In this document: positions 7,544-16,100 of the stretch, one piece after another
Position numbering within the stretch: position 1 is the stretch's first letter
Layout: the number at the start of each line of letters is the position of its first letter
Source of the DNA: Bacteroidales bacterium
Lineage (GTDB): Bacteria > Bacteroidota > Bacteroidia > Bacteroidales > UBA3824
Reading direction: 5' to 3'
NCBI GenBank assembly: GCA_017645985.1
Contig: JAGCNK010000183.1
Location: 1-20,622, forward strand
DNA: 20,622 nucleotides
The notes under the pieces: model-generated
Database searches by the model: none
What the model was told of the DNA's origin: nothing
What the model saw: only the letters and a program-made list of their open reading frames with translations
Program-made: the position numbers and the translations under genes

Positions 7544-8269
7544 TTACCTATCTTTTACTACAAGTTTTACGAAATCAACGTGAATAGGGTTTTCGTCTAC
7601 GGGTTTTTCTAAGCGAATTGGGAAAAAACTTTTTGTCTTGATCCACGAGGCTATGCTGTCCATCCACATAGTGCCAGCCGGACGGTCGGGATGAACCGCG
7701 TCGCCTTTGATACGGGTAAAATGAAGATATTTGGAGAGGAAGAACTGACGCGGACCGAATTTTTTCATCAGCATATTGTTGATGCCGGTGTCCTCCTTCC
7801 AGTTGGGCGGACCTATCCAGATGGTGGGAATGCCGTGGGTCTGCGGAATTATCCTGTCCACAAAGTCAACCCTGTCCATAGCGTTGCGCACAAACATCTC
7901 GTTGGCGCCAATGACAAAAAGTATGTAGGTGGGCTTGTAGAGGTTGACAAAATATTCGAGCGTGTCGCTCATGGCGTATGTCTCGGTAGTGGCGCTCACC
8001 CAGGTCACAACGTTGAGGTTGTGGTGGTTGTAGTTGCAGTAGTTTTGCACACGAAACATCAGCGAATATGCCATACTGTCGCCAATGAGCAGAATATTCT
8101 GGGTGGTGGTGTCGGTGGAAGGAATTGTATCACGGTAGTTTTCAAACACTTGCGACACTGCCGAACGTTGCGCGGTGCGCTCCGCCAAATATTCGATGTA
8201 TATATATATAAAGGTGCATGCCGCTATCAATGCCGCCGCCACCAGTAAGAATGTCTTTGCATGTTTCAT
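7544..8269 (-). CDS. Membrane-anchored SGNH/GDSL-hydrolase-like protein
   Basis: The 241-residue protein has one N-terminal membrane segment (about 7-26), so the rest is probably periplasmic. The SGNH blocks are visible: block I LLIGDSMAYS with the nucleophile Ser65, block III GANE with Asn123, and block V GDAVHPDRPAG with Asp190 and His193. Family members are esterases, lipases or polysaccharide O-acetyl-modifying enzymes; the substrate cannot be told from sequence. The ATG at 8269 lies 10 bases after the stop of the upstream SpoIIE-type phosphatase gene, which points to one transcript and possibly a regulated envelope modification. It is separated from the next cluster by 73 bases that contain no strong terminator. 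Confidence 0.8.
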   Translation of the reverse strand: MKHAKTFLLVAAALIAACTFIYIYIEYLAERTAQRSAVSQVFENYRDTIPSTDTTTQNILLIGDSMAYSLMFRVQNYCNYNHHNLNVVTWVSATTETYAMSDTLEYFVNLYKPTYILFVIGANEMFVRNAMDRVDFVDRIIPQTHGIPTIWIGPPNWKEDTGINNMLMKKFGPRQFFLSKYLHFTRIKGDAVHPDRPAGTMWMDSIASWIKTKSFFPIRLEKPVDENPIHVDFVKLVVKDR

Positions 8270-8279
8270 AGTAGTGAGA

Positions 8280-10133
8280 TTAATTGTCTATTAGTCTGTT
8301 TTTTACACCTATCACCAAAATGTCGTCGGTCTGCTGGCGTCCGTTTTTCCACGCCTCCAACGCCTCGCCGAGCAAGTCGGGCTGACGAGCCATAGGTGTG
8401 TCTTGAATGCTTATGATTAGTTTTTTGAGATTTTCCTGCATATACTTACGACCCTTGTCGCCGCCGAGCTGGTCTTGGAAACCGTCGGAAAACATATACA
8501 GCGACATTCCTGGCTTGTTTTGAATCACATGGTTGGTAAACACAGAGTCGATGCTGTCGGCAAACGACGCGCCAATGGAGTAAATGTCGCCCTGAATCTC
8601 GCTGCATTCACCCTGGCAAATTGTAAGCACTGTGTGGTTGGCGGCTGCCACGGTTATCTCGTTGCTCTCGTTGTCGAAACGGCAGAGCGAAACGTCCATA
8701 CCCTGGTCTGAGGTGTCGTGCTCCGAATCGTGCGACCACGCCTTGATAATCTCCACATTCATCAAACGGAGTATCTCTGCGGGACTCTCCACACGCTTTT
8801 TATTCACAAAGTCGTTGAGCAGCGAATTGGCCACCACGCTCATAAACGCACCCTGCACGCTGTGTCCCACGCAGTCGATAACGGCAAGATAGCGGTAACG
8901 GCCGGTGTCGGAAAACCAGTAAAAGTCGCCGCTCACCACGTCGCGGGGCTCAAAGAACACAAAGCTCTCTTCAAAATAGTTGTTGATCATACGCCTCTTG
9001 GGGAGCATCGCCTTCTGAATACGGCTGGCGGAACTTATGCTGTCGATTATCTGATTGTTTTTGCGTTCAAGCTCGTTGCGCTGCTCCTCTATCTGCTTGG
9101 TCTTGTTGTTGAGCAGGCGGTTTTGGAGCTTCACAGTTTCGTAAGTGTCGCTGAGCTCGGCATTTGCGGTTTCAAGACGTCGGTTGGCGCGGTTGCGGTC
9201 GCGGAGAAACTTGGCCATCAACGCCAGCAGCACCAGAAACACCGAAATCACTATCACTGCGGTAGTCTTGAAACGTTCGGCGGCGGCAATCTCGTTTTCT
9301 TTCTGGCGGATTTTCAACTCGGCTATCTCGCGGTCGCGTCCCAAAAGCTGCATCTCGAGACGCATCTGATTGTTGAGCATCTCCACACGGTAGAGCGAGT
9401 CAAGAGTTCTCTGCTGCTTGACTTCGAGCACGTGTAGCTTGTGATCCTTGGCTACGACCTCGCTCTCGGCACGCAGAAGCTCGTCCTGAGTGCTTTTCTT
9501 AGCCTTGAAAAGTTCCTGCTCGTTGATTCCGCTTTCAGAATCGCGGTACAGACGGGCGTATTCGTTGCTCTTTTCGGTGTCGCCCATATCGGCATATATC
9601 TGCGACGCAATCTGGCAGCAGCGGCATATAAGCAGATTGTTTTTGATGCCGTAAGCCAGCTCGAGAGCCTCCATAATGTATTCCAACGCCCTGTTGTAGT
9701 TTTTTTGCGACATAAGCACTGCCGCCGAATTGATGAGCGACGTCACAGTCTCCTTCGAAAGGCTGGCTGCACGGGCAAGCTTGACGCCCTCGAGAGCAAA
9801 ATGCAGAGCCTCGTCGTATTTCTGCTGCTCGCAGTATATGATGCTGAGATAGTCGTTGATATTGATCTCGCTCTTGGTGTCGCCGATGGAACATGCGGTG
9901 GCGGCGGCTCCCTTGAGATGAGTGAGAGCCTCGTTGTAACTTTTCGAATACCAATAAACGAGTGCGAGGTTGATACGCGACGTAACAATATCATGCTGGT
10001 TTCCGCTCTCCACGGCACGCAGATATTCGGCACGGCTGTCTTCGATATCCGAAAAATCAGCACGTGGAGGCTCCTGCGCGATGGTGAGCTGAGCCAGTAA
10101 CATCGCAAATAATATAAATACTAACCTCGACAC
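8280..10133 (-). CDS. TPR and coiled-coil membrane protein with C-terminal SpoIIE-type PP2C phosphatase
   Basis: No in-frame ATG precedes the signal sequence. A GTG at 10133 gives a good signal peptide (SRLVFILFAMLLAQLTIAQ after the initiator); an in-frame TTG at 10154 would add seven residues. Numbered from that TTG: TPR-like helices at about 52-205, coiled coil 205-290, membrane segment 297-315, a second coiled coil 318-380, and a PP2C domain from 385 to 624. The phosphatase keeps the metal-binding aspartates in VVSGDFYWF, VIDCVGH, FSDGFQDQLGGD and TDDILVIG, but the usual GHGVPGA reads GHSVQGA. The layout is that of a Bacteroidota sensor phosphatase with periplasmic TPRs and a cytoplasmic catalytic domain that dephosphorylates Ser/Thr of a partner-switch protein. 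A SiaC-like candidate substrate is encoded about 7 kb away. Confidence 0.88.
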   Translation of the reverse strand: MSRLVFILFAMLLAQLTIAQEPPRADFSDIEDSRAEYLRAVESGNQHDIVTSRINLALVYWYSKSYNEALTHLKGAAATACSIGDTKSEININDYLSIIYCEQQKYDEALHFALEGVKLARAASLSKETVTSLINSAAVLMSQKNYNRALEYIMEALELAYGIKNNLLICRCCQIASQIYADMGDTEKSNEYARLYRDSESGINEQELFKAKKSTQDELLRAESEVVAKDHKLHVLEVKQQRTLDSLYRVEMLNNQMRLEMQLLGRDREIAELKIRQKENEIAAAERFKTTAVIVISVFLVLLALMAKFLRDRNRANRRLETANAELSDTYETVKLQNRLLNNKTKQIEEQRNELERKNNQIIDSISSASRIQKAMLPKRRMINNYFEESFVFFEPRDVVSGDFYWFSDTGRYRYLAVIDCVGHSVQGAFMSVVANSLLNDFVNKKRVESPAEILRLMNVEIIKAWSHDSEHDTSDQGMDVSLCRFDNESNEITVAAANHTVLTICQGECSEIQGDIYSIGASFADSIDSVFTNHVIQNKPGMSLYMFSDGFQDQLGGDKGRKYMQENLKKLIISIQDTPMARQPDLLGEALEAWKNGRQQTDDILVIGVKNRLIDN

Positions 10134-10157
10134 AAAATTATCATTTATTCTCAATCA

Positions 10158-10187
10158 CAAAGTTAAAAAAAAAGCATTACAAAAGTA
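10158..10187 (-). promoter_or_regulatory. Two candidate -7 elements upstream of the TPR-PP2C gene
   Basis: On the minus strand TACTTTTG (10187-10180) and TAACTTTG (10165-10158) both match TAnnTTTG exactly. The nearer one would start transcription near 10150, which would exclude the TTG start at 10154 and favour the GTG at 10133. The surroundings are very A/T-rich, so chance matches are possible, and no good -33 TTG is seen. Confidence 0.38.
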
Positions 10188-10256
10188 AAAAAACAGCGCA
10201 TAAAAAATAAAAAAGGCGTACGAAAAACAACAACAAAAAATTTTTTTCGGAAAAAA

Positions 10257-10288
10257 TTGGCATAATAACAAAAAGTTTACTAATTTCG
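10257..10288 (+). promoter_or_regulatory. sucC: Candidate sucC promoter
   Basis: TTG at 10257-10259 is followed after 21 bases by TAATTTCG at 10281-10288, one mismatch from TAnnTTTG. The predicted start near 10295 leaves a leader of about 40 bases that is A-rich (AAAACAACAACAGCAAT) before the ATG, as usual for well-translated Bacteroidota genes without a Shine-Dalgarno sequence. The 181-202 base region between the divergent genes holds both this and the opposite promoter. Confidence 0.5.
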
Positions 10289-10335
10289 TAGGCTGAAAAA
10301 ATGGTAAAAACATAAACAAAAACAACAACAGCAAT

Positions 10336-11535
10336 ATGGATTTACACGAATATCAGGGCAAGATTATACTCCGCAAATTCGGAGTGGCCGTACCCGAAGG
10401 TATAGTGGCAGAGACCCCCGAGCAGGCGGTAGAAGCCGCCAAGAAACTGCAAGAGACCACCGGCACACAATCGTGGGCTATCAAGGCGCAGGTACACGCC
10501 GGCGGACGCGGCAAAGCGGGCGGCGTAAAAATTGCAAAAACTCTTGAAGAAGTAGCTACATACGCAAACCAGATAATAGGTATGACTTTGGTAACAAAGC
10601 AGACCGGCGCAGCTGGAAAGCTTGTACGCAAGGTGCTTGTTGAGCAGAGCATATACTATCCCAACGCAGAAGGCAAGGTTGACGTGGCCGAATACTATAT
10701 GAGCATACTGCTCAACCGCGCTACCGGACGCAATATCATTATGTACTCGCCCAAAGGCGGTATGAACATCGAGGAAGTGGCTGAGCAGACTCCCGAACTG
10801 ATTTTCAAAGAGGAGATCAACCCCGCCACCGGCATCCTCCCGTTCCAGGCTGCACGCATAGCATTCAACCTCGGACTCAGCGGCAACGCTTTGAAAAATA
10901 TGAAAAAGTTTGCCACTGGTCTTTACAACGCATACATCAAGAGCGACTCGTCGATGATGGAAATCAACCCCGTGTTCAAGACATCAGACGACCTCATCCT
11001 CGCTGCCGACTGCAAGGTTAAAATCGACGACAACGCACTCTTCCGTCAGAAAGAGTTTGCCGAAATGCGCGACATCACCGAAGAGGCTCCCACAGAGGTG
11101 GAGGCTGGACAATACGGTCTCAACCTTGTAAAACTCGACGGCAACATCGGCTGTATGGTCAACGGCGCAGGCTTGGCAATGGCTACAATGGACATAATCA
11201 AGCTTTCGGGCGGCGACCCTGCCAACTTCCTCGACGTAGGTGGCACAGCCAGCGCAGAGACTGTTGAGGCTGCATTCCGCATCATTATGAAAGACCCGAA
11301 TGTAAAAGCTATTCTCGTTAACATATTCGGCGGCATCGTTCGCTGCGACCGCGTGGCCAACGGTGTGGTAGAGGCTTACAAAAAAATCGGCAACATCCAG
11401 ATACCGATCATCGTTCGTCTGCAAGGCACCAACGCTATCGAGGCTAAAAAGATTATCGACGAATCAGGACTCAAGGTTATGTCGGCAATCACATTCGAAG
11501 AGGCTGCTCAGCTGGTAAGCAAGGTTGTGGCATAA
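10336..11535 (+). CDS. sucC: Succinate-CoA ligase (ADP-forming), beta subunit
   Basis: The 399-residue protein is full length for SucC. It begins MDLHEYQGKIILRKFGVAVP, followed by the ATP-grasp nucleotide-binding segment with VHAGGRGKAGGVK (about 53-66), the metal/nucleotide site MEINPV at about 203-208, and the C-terminal CoA-ligase domain with GCMVNGAGLAMATMD, FLDVGGTA and NIFGGIVRCD. With SucD it converts succinyl-CoA, ADP and phosphate to succinate, CoA and ATP. It is the only clear plus-strand gene, has its own promoter and terminator, and is not followed by sucD; the alpha subunit must be encoded elsewhere. Its codon use is C-rich at third positions, fitting high expression. Confidence 0.98.
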   Translation: MDLHEYQGKIILRKFGVAVPEGIVAETPEQAVEAAKKLQETTGTQSWAIKAQVHAGGRGKAGGVKIAKTLEEVATYANQIIGMTLVTKQTGAAGKLVRKVLVEQSIYYPNAEGKVDVAEYYMSILLNRATGRNIIMYSPKGGMNIEEVAEQTPELIFKEEINPATGILPFQAARIAFNLGLSGNALKNMKKFATGLYNAYIKSDSSMMEINPVFKTSDDLILAADCKVKIDDNALFRQKEFAEMRDITEEAPTEVEAGQYGLNLVKLDGNIGCMVNGAGLAMATMDIIKLSGGDPANFLDVGGTASAETVEAAFRIIMKDPNVKAILVNIFGGIVRCDRVANGVVEAYKKIGNIQIPIIVRLQGTNAIEAKKIIDESGLKVMSAITFEEAAQLVSKVVA

Positions 11536-11579
11536 GTCTCAATTAAGAGAGTCAATTCATTTATATGCTCCATAGTCAT

Positions 11580-11615
11580 TCCGGTGGGGACGTGAGTCCT
11601 CGCCGGATTTTTTTT
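11580..11615 (+). terminator. Rho-independent terminator of sucC
   Basis: TCCGGTGGGGAC pairs with GTCCTCGCCGGA over 12 pairs (two G-U) around the GNRA-type tetraloop GTGA, followed by eight T at 11608-11615. It lies 45 bases after the sucC stop. Confidence 0.93.
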
Positions 11616-11656
11616 ATGCGTACATCAAAGGGTAAAAGAGAGCCTACAGAATACAC

Positions 11657-11698
11657 AAAAAAAATCCATGCGTCGATACCTTGTACCGCGCATGGATT
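11657..11698 (-). terminator. Rho-independent terminator of the transporter/lipoprotein cluster
   Basis: On the minus strand AATCCATGCG pairs perfectly with CGCATGGATT (11698-11689 and 11672-11663). The enclosed bases can extend the stem by CGGTAC with GTATCG and one bulged A, leaving a three-base AAG loop. A run of T follows (plus-strand A at 11657-11664). It lies 24 bases after the stop of the last gene and faces the sucC terminator. Confidence 0.92.
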
Positions 11699-11722
11699 GG
11701 CAATATCTTCAACAACAATCTG

Positions 11723-12193
11723 TTACTTGCTCTTTCCTACAAAAGATAGGATACCTACGGCGCAACCCTTCTTGTCGCCCATACCGGGTTTGAATCGGAT
11801 TGACACGTAGTACATAGCGGTTTTCTGGCAGATGAAGTCGAACGACTTAGCGTCAGTTTTGTCCGCTTTGTTGAAAGTAGTACCCAACGGATTAGAGTTT
11901 TCGGGGTGTGCGCTGTCGTAGAGAGTGAGCACCACCTGCTCTTGGTAGCCGTCGGGAGCACAAAGACTGAATCTATACTGTGTGCCTTTGTTAAGAACCA
12001 CTGTGAACTTCATTCCAGTCTCGTCGGATGGACTCTCGCGTTTGAGCTTGGTATTGAAATCACGAAGGAAAATGGCCTTTTCAGTCTGTGTTGCGCATTG
12101 ATAAACAAGCTGTTGTTTGCATTGTGCATCAGCTGTAGTAGCTTGTCCGAAACACAAAATTGCAAAAACTAATATAATAAACAGTCTTCTCAT
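11723..12193 (-). CDS. Small exported protein of unknown function
   Basis: From the ATG at 12193 the protein has 156 residues; a TTG four codons upstream is also in frame but would overlap the preceding gene. The N-terminus is a signal peptide (MRRLFIILVFAILCFGQATT, then ADAQ). The mature part has alternating hydrophobic strands (FTVVLNKGTQYRFSLCAP, EQVVLTLYDSA, AMYYVSIRFKPG, CAVGILSFVG) and four cysteines that could form disulfides, suggesting a small beta-sandwich somewhat like PPC domains. I do not recognise a named family. The ATG lies one base after the upstream lipoprotein stop (TAATATG), so translation is probably coupled and the two products may work together. Confidence 0.8.
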   Translation of the reverse strand: MRRLFIILVFAILCFGQATTADAQCKQQLVYQCATQTEKAIFLRDFNTKLKRESPSDETGMKFTVVLNKGTQYRFSLCAPDGYQEQVVLTLYDSAHPENSNPLGTTFNKADKTDAKSFDFICQKTAMYYVSIRFKPGMGDKKGCAVGILSFVGKSK

Positions 12194-12194
12194 A

Positions 12195-13100
12195 TTATAA
12201 AGCAATTAATTTATTACGAATTTTTTCTGTTGTTGTTATTATTTCCTGTAATTCTTCTTTCGACATTGTTATTATACTTCTGTCGTTTTGTATTACAACT
12301 AACGAACCATTTATTGTTTTTGTTTCCGGCTCGCCCACTTCATAAGATATTTTAACAAAATCGAAAACGTCTTTTAACTCCTCCATATACTGAACCAAGT
12401 GTTCAAAATCCTTGCCATGAAACATTTTTAGGATCGGTAAAAGCTGATTCAGAATAGTTTTCTGTTCGCCGATACGGTCTTTGAAGTCTTCGCTGTACTG
12501 GTCTTTTGCCACCTGGGTTATCAGGTAAAGCGACTCAACCCATACTCCGGTCACTAGCAGTGCGCTGAGGTTGCTGCGCTGGTTGTTGCGAAGGTGCTCG
12601 TCCATCTTCTGGTAGCTCTGCGTACTCATAATCAGGAGCGAGTCGATATTGTCGTCGGATGTGGCAAGGCGTTTGAGAAGCTGGAAGTCGAAAAACTGTC
12701 CGACTTTCAAATCTTCAGAAATGCTGCGTATCTGCACAAGGTAGTCGATAATAAGCGAAGTCTTGGAATAGACATTGAGATAACCTAAGTCGGCACTGAG
12801 AAAACCTAATCCAAGTGCTTTCTTAAAACTTGTGGTGTAGTCTTTCACCACGTCGGGATTAATCAGATACTTGGGCGAAAACGGCACTTCGGAACTCTGT
12901 ATCATTGCGGCCATCTCCACAGGAGAGGAGAAACTCGAAATAATCTCGTTCATGGCCTGCGAATCAAAGTTGACATCCGTAACCATACCTTCTTCCTCAT
13001 GGTATTCAAGATGCCCGTCGTCGCCGCCGCACCCGCCGCAGCTGAACTGCATCATGGCGGTTGCCGCTACTATTAACGATATGTACCATTTCTTATGCAT
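12195..13100 (-). CDS. Predicted lipoprotein of unknown function
   Basis: The 301-residue protein begins with a lipoprotein signal (SLIVAATAMMQFSC, acylated Cys21), followed by GGCGGDDG, a short glycine/acidic linker. The rest is mostly helical, with runs such as FDFQLLKRLATSDDNIDSLL and IGEQKTILNQLLPILKMFHG, and ends in a small beta segment (INGSLVVIQNDRSIITMS) and a terminal helix. No catalytic motif is visible. It sits downstream of the ABC transporter after a 90-base gap with its own candidate promoter, and is tightly coupled to the next exported protein. A role as a periplasmic or surface partner of the transporter is an inference from position only. Confidence 0.85.
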   Translation of the reverse strand: MHKKWYISLIVAATAMMQFSCGGCGGDDGHLEYHEEEGMVTDVNFDSQAMNEIISSFSSPVEMAAMIQSSEVPFSPKYLINPDVVKDYTTSFKKALGLGFLSADLGYLNVYSKTSLIIDYLVQIRSISEDLKVGQFFDFQLLKRLATSDDNIDSLLIMSTQSYQKMDEHLRNNQRSNLSALLVTGVWVESLYLITQVAKDQYSEDFKDRIGEQKTILNQLLPILKMFHGKDFEHLVQYMEELKDVFDFVKISYEVGEPETKTINGSLVVIQNDRSIITMSKEELQEIITTTEKIRNKLIAL

Positions 13101-13131
13101 AATTGCTCGTAGGTTTAATTCTTTTCTTGTT

Positions 13132-13139
13132 CAAATGTA
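13132..13139 (-). promoter_or_regulatory. Candidate -7 element for the lipoprotein gene
   Basis: The minus strand reads TACATTTG, an exact TAnnTTTG, 32 bases upstream of the lipoprotein ATG. The 90-base gap after the transporter gene has no terminator-like stem, so this would be an internal promoter added to read-through. No clear -33 TTG is seen at the right distance. Confidence 0.38.
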
Positions 13140-13190
13140 TTAAAAATTTTGCAATAGTAGACACTTTTTTTCAACAAAAAAGGATTTATT

Positions 13191-16100
13191 TTAATCATTT
13201 TTTTTGTCATTGTCCGCACTATGCTCTATATCAATATTTTGTGAGTTATTATTTTCTGTCTCTGTTGAAGGAGTTTCTGTTTTTTCCTCCATCGGTGGCT
13301 GCGGCTGCTCAGGTTTTTCTTCCTTTACAGGCTGCGGCTGTTCGGGTTTTTCTTCCTTGGGCTCGCGGTCGGGACGCTCTATTCTGGGCAGACGTCTTTC
13401 GCGGTCGCCTCTGTCGGGACGTTCTATCCTTGGCAATCGTCCTTCCCGTTCGGGTCTTTCAGGACGCTCGGGTCTTTCAGGACGCTCTGGTCTTTCGGGT
13501 CTCTCGGGACGTTCCAATCGTTCACGTTTTTCGGCTCGCTCATCTCTCGACGGACGCTCGGGACGTTCGAGTCTCTCAGCACGCTCAGGACGCTCTGCCT
13601 TTTCAGGGCGCTCGGCCTTTTCGGGATGTTCTGCCTTATCGGCTACTTTTGATGCTTTTTCGGCTTTTAGCAATTTCTGAATCTCTTTGTTTTTCTGACG
13701 CTCAATAAACTTCTTCAACAACGGTATATTACCAAAGTTGATTTTGCCTGCCCACTCTATCACACGTTTCAACACGTCGAAATAAAGTGTAATATAGCAA
13801 AGAAGACTCATCAGCCAAATAACTACTATATTAAAATAAAAGGTGTCGTAGTATTTTCCCATAAACCACTTGCGCGGAGCATAGAAATGCGAGCGGAATC
13901 CGAACCACGTAGAGTTGTCGGCATCAAGGAAAATAGGATCCTGCTGCTGTATGAGGTGGTTTTCGTAACGTATGATCTTGTTCTTTTCAAATACGTTCTT
14001 TACAATTTCCTGCAACTTTTCGTTGGAATACTTGGCGCGACGGTTGAGATAATATCCCGGTTTTTGCTCCTCGTAGTATCGCTTGCGCGATTCAATTTCG
14101 TTGTCAGCCACGTTGAACATCTTGCCATAGTAGCGGTCGAGTTCGGAAAGGTACTCTTCCACCTCGTCTATCACGTCATCGTCAAATTTGTCGACATAGA
14201 GCTTGTCTAAGCAGTCGAGCGAAATCTCTGGAACGCGGTGCATCTCGGCGGGAATCTCCTCGCGCAAGAGAGCCAAACCATATTCCTGCTCTGCCTTCAG
14301 CCGTTCGATATCGTATTCGGGATCTTCCTCCTCGATACTGTCGCGGCAGTCGCGTGCATAGGTGAGAGCATCGCTCAAAGCATTGATGTAACTTACCTGC
14401 TTAAAGTTGGCATAACTTTTTTGTTTCTCTATTTCGTAATAGTCAATTTCAAATCCATTGTCTTTAAACTGCTTAACCATCAGCGCCTCATACGACCATC
14501 GTGAAGCCATAATCTCGGCAACAATCGGCACACGTCCTACGCTACCAATAATCTGGTTCAACTTGTCGAAACTAAACATTGAACCACCGAGTGCCATCTG
14601 CGGAATCATCAAAAGCGGTATCAAAATGTAAATTGTAACGGCTGAGTTGAATGCCGAAGAAATATTTAAGCCCATCATATTGGCAAACACAAACATTGCA
14701 AAGAGCACAAGCCAATAGTTAAAGTTCATACCCACTATTTGCAATATTGAGTTGCCCACAATCACGTAGAGGAATGCTTGAATAGCCGAAATGGTAGTAA
14801 GAATGATAACCTTTGCCACCAAGTAACTAGACCTACTTAGGTTAAGGAACTCCTCTCGTTTGAGTATCTTACGGTCGCGGAAAATCTCCTCAGCCGACAC
14901 AGTCAGACCTAAGAAGAGAGCCACGATAATACTCATAAATATATAAGGTACAATATTTTCGTTTTCGAAGAAGATATAATGATCCCTGTTGGGCGATGTG
15001 TATCTGATTAAGAAGCTCAGAATCAAGCCCAAAAGAGGAGCTTCCGTAAGGTTGAGGAACACATACTGAAGGTTTGACACCTTAGATTTGAAGTCGCGGC
15101 GGAGATATATCCTCAACTGCGACAGCCAACCGGGCACATTAAGATTCCGTGGCGGCTCGGTGTCTACATCTTGAATAATTTCGGGTTTAACACCCTTATG
15201 GAAACGGTCTTCCCACTCCTCGGGGTTGACCTTACGATTGTCTTGGAATTTACCGTACTCGTCGACCACCCTCGCCTCAATGACGTCGAAGATGATTTCG
15301 GGGTTTACGTTACCGCACTTGGGACATTCGCCCTCGTCGGCGTTGATCTGTCCGTCGTGACCCTTGAAGTACGAAATTGCGTCTACGGGGTGTCCGTAGT
15401 ATACTAGATAGCCGCCGGTATCGAGAATAATCATCTTGTCGAACATCTTGTAGATTTCGCTCGACGGCTGGTGGATAACCACAAAAATAAGTTTACCCTT
15501 TAGCGTTAACTCGCTCAAGAGGTCCATAACGTTGACAGAGTCGCGTGAAGAAAGTCCCGAAGTAGGCTCGTCGACAAACAGAATGGATGGCTCGCGGATA
15601 AGCTCAAGCGCAATGTTGAGCCTCTTTCGCTGACCGCCGGAAATGAGTTTGTTGAGCGAGTTGCCCACCTTTAAGTCTTTTCGCTCGTATAGACCGAGCG
15701 ATTTCAGCACGTTGTCGACCCTCTCTCGTATCTGCGCGTCGGTTTCGGTCTTGAAACAGAACTTAGCGCTGAAATAGAGGTTCTCGTAAACGGTGAGTTC
15801 CTCAATCAGAAGGTCGTCCTGGGGGATAAGTCCGATAACGCCTTCTAGTTTGTCTTTTTCGGTGTGGAGGTTGATGCCGTTGATTTTGACAGAGCCCTGG
15901 CTTGGCGTAGTGATGCCCGACAGCACGTTGAGCAAAGTGGTTTTGCCCGCGCCCGAAGCACCCATAATACCCACAAGTCGTCCCTGGCACTCGGAGAAGT
16001 TGATGTTGCGGAGACCTATAGCCCCGTTAGGAAACTTGAACTCCAAGTTGTCGACATTGAACGATAGGTTGGCAAAAGTCTTGTCGGCCTGGAATGTTGC

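Noticed and set aside
11565..11810. Plus-strand frame after sucC
   Set aside because: It runs through both terminator stems and the end of the exported-protein gene, so it is not a credible gene.
13449..13511. Short tandem repeats resembling a small CRISPR-like array
   Set aside because: The units are contiguous without spacers and are in-frame codons for Arg-Pro-Glu.
13204..13680. Plus-strand frame encoding a Ser/Gly/Arg-repeat protein
   Set aside because: It is the antisense of the RPE-repeat tail; its repeats are forced by the codons of the minus-strand gene, and it has no promoter or homologous look.
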